Shown here one piece after another: positions 12,662 through 21,904 of a stretch of 64,000 nt of DNA (positions within the stretch are counted from its first letter, which is position 1; the number at the start of each line of letters is the position of its first letter). Origin of the DNA: Elephas maximus indicus (Eukaryota > Chordata > Mammalia > Proboscidea > Elephantidae); contig NC_064838.1 in NCBI RefSeq assembly GCF_024166365.1, positions 76,462,001-76,526,000 on the forward strand, read 5' to 3'. Both the position numbers and the translations under genes were made by a program. The notes under the pieces were generated by a model that saw nothing but the letters and a program-made list of their open reading frames with translations, did not search any database and was not told the origin of the DNA.

Positions 12662-12942
12662 TTTGATGCCTTTTTATGTGTGTTGTTGACAATTTCATTT
12701 TTCCACATACTTTTTTGTGCTGAGGCGTTTTTCTTAGTAAATTGTGAGATCCTCATTTTCATAGTGCTTGACTTTATGTTAGTTGAGTCGTTACGTTTTT
12801 CTTGGTTTTTATCTTGAGTTATAGAGTTGTTATACCTTTTTGTGGTTACCTTATTATTTACCCCTATTTTTCTAAGTAAAAACCTAACTTGTATTGTTCT
12901 ATATCGCCTTGTGTCACTCTCCATATGGCAGTTCAATGCCAC
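12658..12942 (-). other. Open frame in the L1 spacer; stop overlaps the ORF2 start (ATGA)
   Basis: A 94-codon frame fills most of the ORF1-ORF2 spacer. Its TGA stop (12660-12658) overlaps the ORF2 ATG (12661-12659) in the arrangement ATGA, a layout known to allow termination-reinitiation elsewhere. The product would be basic and low in hydrophobic residues, with the shared blocks QVRFLL, SAQKS and KNEIVNNT. The matching frame in L1 copy 1 is open with no indels. The amino-acid match (about two thirds) is lower than in the reverse transcriptase of the same copies, which argues against strong protein-level selection. Confidence 0.42.
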
Positions 12943-13118
12943 CTGTATTTAGTCCCTCTTTTTGATTATTGTGATCTTTTACCTATTGACTTCCATGATT
13001 CCCTGTTTTGTGTATTTTTTTTTAATTAATCTTAATTTGTTTGTTTTTGTGATTTCCCTTTTTGAGTTGATATCAGGATGTTCTGTTTTGTGACCTTGTG
13101 TTGTGCTGATATCTGATA

Positions 13119-14137
13119 TTATTGGTTCTCTGACCTAACGATATCCTTTAGTATTTCTTGTAGCTTTGGTTTGGTTTTTGCAAATTCTCTAAACTTGTGT
13201 TTGTCTGTAAATATCTTAATTTCGCCTTCATATTTCAGAGAGAGTTTTGCTGGATATATGATCCTTGGCTGGCAGTTTTTTTCCTTCAGTGTTCTGTATA
13301 TGTCGTCCCATTCCCTTCTTGCCTGCATGGTTTCTGCTGAGTAGTCAGAACATATTCTTATTGATTCTCCCTTGAAGGAAACCTTTCTTTTCTCCCTTGC
13401 TGCTTTTAAAATTTTCTGTTTATCTTTGGTTTTGGTGAGTTTGATGATAATATGTCTTGGTGTTTTTCTTTTTGGATCTGTCTTAAATGGGGTTCGATGA
13501 GCATCTTGGATAGATATCCTTTCGTCTTTCATGATGTCAGGGAAGTTTTCTGTCAGAAGTTCTTCAACTATTTTCTCTGTGTTTTCTGTCCCCCCTCCCT
13601 GTTCTGGGACTCCAATCACCCGCAGGTTATCCTTCTTTAAAGAGTCCCACATAATTCTTAGGGTTTCTTCATTTTTTTTTAATTCTTTTATCTGATTTTT
13701 TTTTCAGCTATGTTGGTGTTGATTCCCTGGTCCTCCAGATGTCCCAGTCTGCATTCTAATTGCTCGAGTCTGCTCCTCTGACTTCCTAGTGCGTTGTCTA
13801 ATTCTGTAATTTTATTGTTAATCTTTTGGATTTCTACATGTTGTCTCTCTATGGATTCTTGCAACTTATTAATTTTTCCACTATGTTCTTGAATAATCTT
13901 TTTGAGTTCTTCAACAGTTTTATCGGTGTGTTCCTTGGCTTTTTCTGCAGTTATCCTAATTTCATTTGTGATATCATTAAGCATTCTGTAAATTAGTTTG
14001 TTATATTCTGTATCTGATAATTCCAGGATTGTATCTTCATTTGGGAAAGATTTTGATTCTTTTGTTTGGGGGGTTGGAGAAGCTGTCATGGTCTGCTTCT
14101 TTAAGTGGTTTGATATGGATTGTTGTCTCCGCGCCAT
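13119..14137 (-). pseudogene. L1 ORF1 (RNA-binding chaperone), two single-base homopolymer lesions
   Basis: ORF1p, about 340 codons. Residues 1-150 are open from the ATG at 14137 with a clear coiled coil (EELKKIIQEHSGKINKLQES region). The RNA-recognition and C-terminal domains are open at 13652-13119 (NLRVIGVPEQGG, PRHIIIKL, TMQARREWDDIYRTLKEK, QPRIIYPAKLSLKYEG). The two blocks are joined by two A-runs (about 13695-13703 and 13672-13680) of nine A on the coding strand, where eight would keep the frame. Everything else reads through. The start is the first ATG and matches Met-Ala-Arg-Arg in the plus-strand L1 copy. Confidence 0.9.
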
Positions 14138-15178
14138 CACTGGGAAACTAGTTTTTCCAGAAAATCCGCTAAAAAAAAATGCAGTCAGATCCCTATCAGA
14201 GTTCTCCCTCTGGCTCAGGCTATTCAGATGTTAATGAAGCCGCCTGGGGAGGGTGGGGGAGGGAACAGAGAGATAGGAGAGTAGCACCTCAGAATATAGC
14301 CAGAGTTGCTTGTCTTGCTTGGAATGACTATTATATCTGAGATTCCCGTGGGCGCGTCGCCTATGTGTGCTGGCTGTGTGGAGATTGCCCCCAGGGGGTC
14401 TGGCCCGCTGGAGTCACGGTCAGATCCTCCGCTTCCAGCCCCACGCCCAGCGTCAAGGCTCCCCTACTGGGACGATGCACTCTCGACTCCAAAATCAGTC
14501 TCTGCCTCCCGAGGGCCTCTTGTCCCTCCAGCTGCGTGGCCCTGCTGCCCCCGAGAACCAGTTGGGCCTCCTCCCGGGGTTAGTTCAGATGGGTGGAGCA
14601 GCTCCCCGTGCTTGTGCCATGACCGAGTGTCCCGGCTGGGACGCTGTTCTCCCCACTCCAATACCAGTGGCTGCCTCCCGGGGACTTCTCCTACCGGCTG
14701 CATCCCACGCCGCCCGCGCGGCCCGGCTGGTCCCCTTCCCGGGGTTAGTTCAGGGGGGTGGAGCAACTCTCCGTGTTTATGCCGTACCTGCGTCCAGTCC
14801 AAATCCCTGTGGGACGGTTCCCCAGCTCGGACGCTGCTCTTTCTGCTCCAAGACCAGTCACTGCCTCCCGGGGACTTCTCCTACTGGCTGCATCCCACGC
14901 CGCCCCGTGGAACCGGCTGGTCCCCCTCCCGGGGTTAGTTCAGGGGGGCGGAGCAGCTCTCTGTGCTTGTGCTGTACCTGACTGGTACGCTGGCTCCAGG
15001 CTCTGGAAACAATCGCTGCTTCCCCGTATTAGCTCGTTCTCCGTCTCTAAATCTGTGTTTGTTGTTCAGGGTTCGTAGATTGTTATGTATGTGATCGATT
15101 CACTTGTTTTTCCGTGTCTTTGTTGTAAGAGGGATCCGAGGTAGCGTCTGCCTAGTCCGCCATCTTGGCTCCGCCCCC
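14138..15178 (-). promoter_or_regulatory. CpG-rich L1 5' UTR / internal promoter (copy 2)
   Basis: About 1 kb between the L1 5' end and ORF1, markedly richer in GC and CpG than anything else in the window. The 5' terminus reads 'ggagccaagatggcgg' on the minus strand. The retained CpGs support a fairly recent insertion or lasting hypomethylation. Long overlapping frames here (about 200 codons on the plus strand) follow from the GC-rich composition and are not called genes. Confidence 0.7.
14502..15000 (-). repeat. Tandem monomer-like units in the L1 5' UTR
   Basis: Three similar units begin with 'ctgcctcccg' at 14502, 14671 and 14861, so the periods are about 169 and 190 bp; the third unit is partial. 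Each contains a 'cccggggttagttcag' block (about 14575, 14739, 14929) followed by 'gtggagcagct'-like sequence. The layout resembles the promoter monomers of rodent L1s, though sequence homology to those is not claimed. Confidence 0.8.
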
Positions 15179-15180
15179 CT

Positions 15181-15296
15181 GTAAATCTTAACAGAAACAG
15201 GTTTCTACATCTTTATCCTGTGGAATGGCTCATGGGTTTGAACTGCTGACCTTTGATTAGCAGCCAAGTGCTTAACCACTACACAACCAGGACTTC
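15181..15296 (-). repeat. AfroSINE, 5' (tRNA-like) half, split by L1 copy 2
   Basis: The continuation of the SINE at 7763-7845 after the L1. It holds 'gggtttgaactgctgacc', 'ttagcagccaagtgcttaaccact' and 'ccagg', which are the reverse complement of the tRNA-like head with its A and B box region. Confidence 0.85.
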
Positions 15297-18200
15297 TTCA
15301 CAGCACCATAGCCTCCATTTTTCATTCTAACTCTACTCCCAACTGTGTTGGTTAAGGTCGTGTGTCAGCTTGGCCAGGCCATGTTTCTCAGTGATTTGAT
15401 AGTAGAGTGATGATGTGATCAATTCCATGATTAGATTTGATGCTATGTGAGCACCTTCATGATAGGATCTGATGTGAGTGGTCAATCATTGGAAGGGGAG
15501 TTTCCTTGGGTACGTGCCAGGCAGGGCTTGTGGGCTTTTCATGATTCTGGATCCTACAGCTGATTCCTGTTTTTCAGATCTCGAGGACATACAGCAACAA
15601 CAATCTCCAACCACATCTCCATATTTCCATCCTACTTTTGCTAGTGTCCAACTCTATTAATTCTTTTTTCCTGTTGTGACATATAAACTATTTTTCCTGC
15701 CAAAGTTTTACATGACACCAGCCATGCTCCTGCCTAAGAAACTTTGCACAGGTTGCTCCCGCTGTCTTAATTATTCTTCCCACAAATATTTGGGTGGCTT
15801 GCCCCTCATTTCCTTTGGTATATTTAAAACAGGAGTTTTTTTTTCCTTTAGAATATCAATGCTAAAAAAAAAAAAATCTTTAAATAAAATTTATTTTAAT
15901 TAATTGGTCTTGTGTTACTCGTTGTAAATTTAATCCCTCCCTCATTTCCCTTCCTTTTTTACCGACTTCAAAATGTTTTAGAAATTACAGAAAATTTAAC
16001 TTATAGTTTTCATGTAAAATTCTGTAATGTATTTTATTAATATTATTAGGATTAGTAATAATTATTATAAAAAATTTAAAAATAATATTTTTCATAATAG
16101 GAAAGTAAGAGAAGTTAATAAACTTGTTTGAAGTCACATAAACATAAGCAATGGAGTCAGAGAATTTAATTACATCACACCTACTTGAGCTTTGCCTACC
16201 ATTTGAAAAGATTTTTCTTAAAGGAGAAAGCCTTTGGTAACCTTCCGTGGTAACTTTTCTTGGCCTACATATCAATGTGAGTTTGAAAGTGTGCTTGTTC
16301 CTTACAGGAGGGCGTATGGGTGAAGTAGGGCAGAGATGTGGCCACATGAACACTTGGTAACTGAAATTGGAGGTGTCCCTTAGGTCAAATGAAGTGGAAA
16401 GGAGGGCTCTGAGGACAAAATCTGGCTGCTGACAACCTTGCCTGGGATTAATTGTCCCTATGGTTTTTATGGTTTGCTGTGCTGCTGGGCTAACCATGCT
16501 AAGTAGCTCATTGAGCCAATCCTTTAGGGTTGGATGGGGAGAAATGTAGTCCTTGGTCTCTGGTGGCTGAAATGCAGTTCTGGGCATTTGTGAACTTTTA
16601 TGAAACCCTTATAAATATCTGAAGGAAGAAGAAGACATGCTTAATTCATGTGTTTTGCAGGGAGTGTCTTGAGGCTAGTAGAGCTGGCTGTAGAAAAATT
16701 TCTACCATAGATTAATGAGAATATTTTTTCTTCTGGAAAAATTTAAGTGCAGAAATAAGAAACTTTAAAAAATTTTCTCCTGCTAACAATACAGACCCTC
16801 TTGTAAAGTCTAATTCAAGCCTTCTAGGAAGAGCTGGCTACCTGTGGGGCATTTTTTCTTCTGATAGCTCCTTCAACAGAAAGCCAGAGTAGACCTATCT
16901 CAAGTACAATTTGCATGTTGCAATGCACTGCACGTGGTTAATCTTCAGTGTAGATCAGAATTTAAAAAGAGAAGACTATGAGCTCTCCGTTGATTGTAAT
17001 CCCTTTGCTTACAAGAAAAAAGGTAGGTTTTTCAAGCTCAACTGAAATATTTCCTTTCTCTTGCCTCCCATTTCCAAGCTGTTTCTATATAATTTTCCAA
17101 TGCTGCTGCATTTTTTAGAACAGTTACCACCATTTAGTTATGTGTCTTGAGAAACTTGAAGTTCCAGGAACATATTTCCCACAGCGTTGGTAAGGCTCTG
17201 ATGTTTCAGGGACCCTCAGCTTTCGCTGGCCTCTGCTTGGTACATCCCTGTCTCTGAGGCCAATTCTGCTTGAAAAAAAGGGGATGAAACAAACTATTAC
17301 CTGGCACCAAGACCAACCTGGCAGAATATCCTACCTTCAGACTATTTGAAAGGTTTAAGTTCAGGAAAAGTATGAGGATGCATAAGTGAATACAAATGTT
17401 GGGTGTCCGGGACCCACTGTCACCCCTGCTTATAACCCAAACCACAACTATTTCTGGAGTTGGAGAAAAAGCTAACATGAGGCATGGAAAAGGGAGAAGA
17501 AATATCTCTAATTAAATCCTGGGATAGACTATTTAATCCCTAACATAATTCTTTGTGCACCCTTGCTTGCCCTGTGGATTTTTCCCTGTCTTACCCCCAC
17601 CCTGATCCTTCTTTCTTCTCTTAGCCACAACGACTCATCTTTTCCCTTTTGATCTGACTCTTTCCTTTATCTAATCACTACCTCCTCCTCAGTATTATTT
17701 TTCAAATATAAACATAAAATACTGATCTCTTTGTTTCACCCATCCTATAATTTCCATCCATGAATATGCCAGCAGCTTTCTTCTTTACCTGTTTATGGTT
17801 TCTGAGCTTTTGTTGGCTCTCTCCAGATGGCTGTAGTCTGATGTGGGGTGAAGAGTTACAGACAGAATGTTATGGAGACTAAAGACTTTGGTTTTGGTCC
17901 TGGATTTACTCTAACTGCTCTTTGCTAAACTCTGCCTCCCAGCTTAACACAAAGTGCACAAAATAGAACAAAGCAAACTTGCCTTACTTAACTCACAAGA
18001 TATTATGAAATCAACGAACAAAAGATGTGAAAGCAAAAATGAGAGAATATAATCAGGGACTACATGATTCAACAAATATTTACTTTTCAGTTGTGGAAGC
18101 CACTAGCAAGAGAGTGACTTGGGAAAATCCAGATATACTTCTCTGAGGAGATGACATTTGAACTATGTACTCCCCACAGATAGAAATGGAAAGTTTAGGT

Positions 18201-19097
18201 TGCAGCAGAGAAAGGGGTGTTCAGCTGCTGTCAGATGTAGAAAAAATTGGATGTAAAAAAATGGTCTTGGTATATTAATGAGGAACACCAAGTGTCAGGC
18301 TTGACTGGAGCATGCGTTGACAGAAGTCGGGGCAAGAAAAGTAAAAAGCAAGACTCTGTCACAGCATTGGAGGGCTTGAAAGCCATGATGGGCACCAACA
18401 CAGCCATTAGATTATAAAATCGTAGTAAACATTTTATTGTATTTATGACTCATCACATTTTTTGGAATTCCCACTTTGTCTTTTTAAGGGATGACAAAGG
18501 GGTAAAATGAGGGAGAGGAGAGAAAGAATGAGAAGAGGGGATTGCTGAATTTGAGTCCTTCTTCCCTGTTTAGAGTCATAGAACAGGCATCTCAATAAAA
18601 GCCTGTGAGGATCCACTTAAGGATTCCAGAACCATCCATTTTATTAAATCTGAGTCTGCATTTTTGTTACACGAGTTAATTATTCTCACAATGAAAACCT
18701 ACACAAGTATAGCAATACATACTGTTTTTATTTCGTCTAATTGTGTGAGATTTTTATTTAAATTTTAATGACTACTATACAGTGTGAAAAGATTCTTATG
18801 TTAAAGTGGAGAAGAAAATTATTTTCTTGAGCCCCCTCAATGGAAACAACTATATTCAGGCTTAGAAACGAACTAATTTGACCAAGGTCAACTGACATTT
18901 AATGGCATAGACAAGATTATCATCCACCTCTCTGTGCTCCCTACATGTTTTTTGCCTCCCGCAGAGATGAGTTGAGAGTTAGCATTTTTGATCCTTCTTT
19001 AAGAAAGGAAGTGACAAGTCTGAAGCCACTGATGAATCATATTTGGGATAACTGTAGAGCCAGTCTTTATTTTGTTGAGGCTACAGTGAATCCAGGT
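15297..19097. other. Intergenic stretch, no supported host gene
   Basis: Mostly single-copy-looking, AT-rich DNA. Bases 15340-15660 start with 'gtgtcagcttggccaggcc' and look like part of a dispersed LTR-like element that I cannot name. A minus-strand frame of 200 codons at 16587-15985 is the longest frame outside repeats and receptors. It begins MPRTAFQPPETK, ends in low-complexity Ile/Asn/Phe, lacks any recognised domain and is probably chance. Bases 18050-18460 resemble an old L2-type remnant ('gaggagatgacatttgaac', 'ggagggcttgaaagcca'). Confidence 0.5.
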
Positions 19098-19312
19098 CCC
19101 TGGATGGTACACAGGGTTTGTGCTTGTCTAGTAACCTACAGATTGGCAGTTTAAACTCACCCAGTGGCACCATGGAAGAAAGGCCTGGTGAACTGCTTCT
19201 GTGAGGATTACAGCCAAGAAACCCTAGGGAGCAGCCCTACTCTGTAACATATGGTGTTGTTATGAGTCTGAATTAACTCCAAGGCAGTGGATTTCATTTG
19301 GTGGTTTATAGT
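19098..19312 (+). repeat. AfroSINE, long form
   Basis: A degraded tRNA-like head ('gtctagtaacctacagattgg') is followed by the long-form middle section ('catggaagaaaggcctggtgaactgcttctgtgaggattacagcc') and the tail 'ctactctgtaacatatgg...gtctgaattaactcc'. The middle section is what separates this roughly 205-bp form from the short form. Confidence 0.85.
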
Positions 19313-20164
19313 GAATCAACTTGAATCCTTTCTACTGATTTCTAAATGCAGGGAACAGAAAGAAAGTCTTCAGTAGGACTCTGTAATCTTGAAGAAGATA
19401 GGCACTTTTTTACAGACAACCTCAAAGTCGAAATGGACTAAATTTAGTCCAAAAAAAAAAAAGATGGCTAAATTCCACTAAACAACGCAGAGTGCTTTTT
19501 TGTTAAGAGGTGCCTAATAAATCTTAATAGAAGGTGCTGTTAGGTTTTTATTCCTCCAAATTTTCTGCTTTACTAGTAGAAAAAATCAGAACTTTATAAC
19601 CTGACTTTTATGGCTTTTAGCTATGAGGGCAACTTACTTTTCCAACATTTCTACCACAACTTTTGAGTCTGACTAAACTAGAGGGTTCATACTGATCTAT
19701 ATTCTTAATATAGCATGTGCCTTATCATCACCATTAAAGCTTTGATTTCATTTTTTCTCATAAATGCCTTCATTCCTTTGCTTTTGGTTTCAAACTGTTC
19801 ACAACCAAGATCTCATTTTATTTCTACTTTCTTCTCATCATGGGTCCCTTGTATTGATGCTACTACATATTTTTTATTCATTTTTCTCTTTCTTACTTAT
19901 TAAAGATATTCAGAACTCTCAATCCTAGCTTCTGATCATTATAAGAAAACTATTATCATCCACAGTGCTGATAGGATTTCAGCCACTCAGCAAAGGAACT
20001 TAATATTTTAATACAGTGGTATAGCCTTATTATGGGTAGATAAAAAAATCTGAATTCATATTTCTGAAAAATTGAAAATATCTCTTGTAAACGCAGTAGC
20101 CAAAATCATAATGAAAATAACCACTGTTGCTATGGGTACTGAGTCCTGACATCTAATAACTTAA

Positions 20165-20365
20165 TTATGTCATATTATTTCATGTTTCCAGCAGCCTTAA
20201 AGCATATATTTATTATTTCTGTTTTACAGATGAAGAAAATAAAGCACAAAGTATTAAAAAACCTGTTAAATGCGACAACTCTGGTGAACAGTAGGGTGAG
20301 GTTTAAATCTAGGCAATGTGCCTTCAGACTCTATGTGCTGATTACTTTGCTAACATATCTCTCAG
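20165..20365 (+). repeat. MIR SINE
   Basis: The core 'ttttacagatgaagaaaataaagcacaaa' followed by 'gtgaggtttaaatctaggcaatgtgccttcagactc' matches the conserved MIR order (acagatgaggaaactgaggc ... gatttgaacccaggc..tctgactcc). An ancient mammal-wide repeat. Confidence 0.75.
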
Positions 20366-20771
20366 TTCTCCATTTGAATGTTTGCATCTGATAGAACATG
20401 GTTTGGAACATGGATGTCTCCAGTTAAAATTATAGTTCACTTACATAACTTTGAATTCTTCACTGCTCAATCTATCTTTGAGAAATTTGTGCCTTTCTCT
20501 CCACATGTGGTTTCTTCTAGTACATATTGCATAATGCCTTACTTATTAATGATATCCAAAAAAGTTTTTAGAAGAAGTATCCTGGGGAATTCAGAATAAA
20601 GAAGGCTATATATGAGTAAAAACAATACTGAGGTTATTGAAATATTAGAAATTATATGCAAGTCAAATTTGTAGGTAGAGAAGCTCAATATTCTCTCTTG
20701 AAGCCAAGTTAAGGGTATAAGTTCGAGAAAAAGATAAAGAGTAGTTTCCCTCCATTATACCAATCAAAAGC

Positions 20772-21162
20772 ATTGCTGTGGGTTGAATTGTGTCCTCCAA
20801 AAATATGTGTTGTAAATCCTAACTTCTATGCCTGTGGTTATAATCCCATTTGGGCATGGGTTGTCTTTTTTATGTTAATGAGACAGAATTAGTGATTCAA
20901 AAAAAAAAAAAGATTAAGCAAGAAAGCCAGAAAGCCGAGATAGGGGAAGAAAGATGCTAAGCCACATGAAGATCACCCAGGAGCAGAAGCTCAAAGAGAC
21001 AAGGAACTTCCTCTGAGCCAACAGAGACAGAAAGCCTTCTTCTAGGGTCAGCACACTGAATTCAGACTTCTAGCCCCCTAAACTGTGAAAAAATCCATTT
21101 CTGTTTGTTAAAGGCACCCATTTGTGATAATTTTGTCATAGCAGCACTAGATAATTAAGAAA
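20772..21162 (+). repeat. MLT1-like solo LTR
   Basis: It starts 'gtgggttgaattgtgtcctcc' and ends 'catagcagcactagataatt', with 'cacatgaagatcaccc', 'agagccaacagagac'-type blocks and 'tctagccccctaaactgtgaaaaaatccatttctg' between. This is the layout of MaLR/MLT1 LTRs. A sister copy with the same blocks lies at 58256-58640. Family assignment is from memory of consensus layout. Confidence 0.6.
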
Positions 21163-21477
21163 AGCGTTATCCAGACATCCGTTATGTCATGAACATCAGT
21201 GAAGCTCACATCTTGAGCGTTAGAGGCATAGATGATGGGTTGTAAAAATAGATTCGTTGGGAAGCATATTCCACCAAGATCCTAAAGGGCCAGGGATAGT
21301 AGACCCAAAAATGTGTCAACGGAACTGAAAATATGTTCTTCATAAGGAATTCTCCAACAACTTTATTGCTTAATTTTATTGGAATAGTGTTTTTCAGATT
21401 TCAAAGCACACACATAAGATGCATAATGCATGAAACATATATTCATGCATATGTGTGAGTAAAACCCTTTTTTAAAT

Positions 21478-21590
21478 TCTCATGATGACTCAGAATAAGG
21501 TAGGGCAGATATTGGTGCTTCTTTTTTCCTATGAAGGCCAAGTTTCAAAGCAGTTAAGTCTTTTGCCCAGGAAAGAACAAGTTCTGTAGT
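21478..21590 (+). repeat. Possible MIR remnant
   Basis: A weak match to the MIR middle region: 'tttcctatgaaggccaagtttcaaagcagttaagtcttttgccc' corresponds to 'gatgaggaaactgaggctcagagaggttaagtaacttgccc'. Diverged and partial. Confidence 0.45.
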
Positions 21591-21626
21591 TCTTAATCTT
21601 GATAAAAATAAAAGTTTGTGAAGGAT

Positions 21627-21649
21627 ATACATATATATATATATATATT
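21627..21649. repeat. (AT)n microsatellite
   Basis: A short alternating AT tract about 200 bp upstream of the splice acceptor of the first receptor gene. Confidence 0.9.
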
Positions 21650-21844
21650 ATTCACAAAATACAAAAGTGTTGGGCCAGTCAGTTTCTGAATCAATAGATA
21701 AATCTGGGAGAGGCCTGTGCATCTATAGATTGACACAGATTCCTGGGGAATTTTGGTGCACACCAAAGGCAATTGGAGGTAACAAAATATGCAACAGAAA
21801 CAATGAATTCAGAGTTTAGCCAAATGATCTTCCCAAAATGTTAC

Positions 21845-21863
21845 TTTTTTCTTCTCTCTGCAG
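21845..21863 (+). other. Predicted 3' splice site of olfactory receptor gene 1
   Basis: A pyrimidine run ending 'cttctctctgcag' at 21863 lies 41 bases before the first ATG. Olfactory receptor genes usually have one or more untranslated 5' exons spliced to a single coding exon, so this acceptor probably starts the coding exon. Position and quality fit; no transcript evidence is available. Confidence 0.65.
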
Positions 21864-21904
21864 ATTAAACCTTTGTCAACTTCATCCCACCTACAGCTAC
21901 TAAC

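Larger units (their letters stand above)
7846..15180 (-). mobile_element. Full-length LINE-1 element (L1 copy 2), comparatively young
   Basis: A complete 7.3-kb L1 on the minus strand. It has a GC-rich 5' UTR with tandem units (15178-14138), ORF1 (14137-13119), a spacer of about 460 bases, ORF2 (12661-8851), a 3' UTR of about 1 kb and a short poly-A (seen as T at 7844-7854). It inserted into an AfroSINE. The flanking direct repeat is tgtaaacctt (7836-7845) against tgtaaatctt (15180-15189), one mismatch in 10. It is the least damaged L1 here: most of ORF2 is a single 914-codon open frame. Two frameshifts and one stop in ORF2 and two extra A residues in ORF1 make it inactive as read. Confidence 0.96.
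19313..21844. other. Intergenic stretch upstream of the first olfactory receptor gene
   Basis: AT-rich DNA holding a MIR (20165-20365), an MLT1-like LTR (20772-21162), a weaker MIR (about 21478-21590) and an AT microsatellite. Untranslated first exon(s) and the promoter of the receptor gene at 21905 may lie here or further upstream, but no promoter motif can be supported by eye. Confidence 0.5.

Noticed and set aside
14306-14981. Three overlapping plus-strand frames of 72-210 codons, Pro/Ser/Gly/Arg-rich
   Set aside because: They lie antisense in the GC-rich tandem units of the L1 5' UTR. Open frames are expected from low stop-codon frequency in such DNA.
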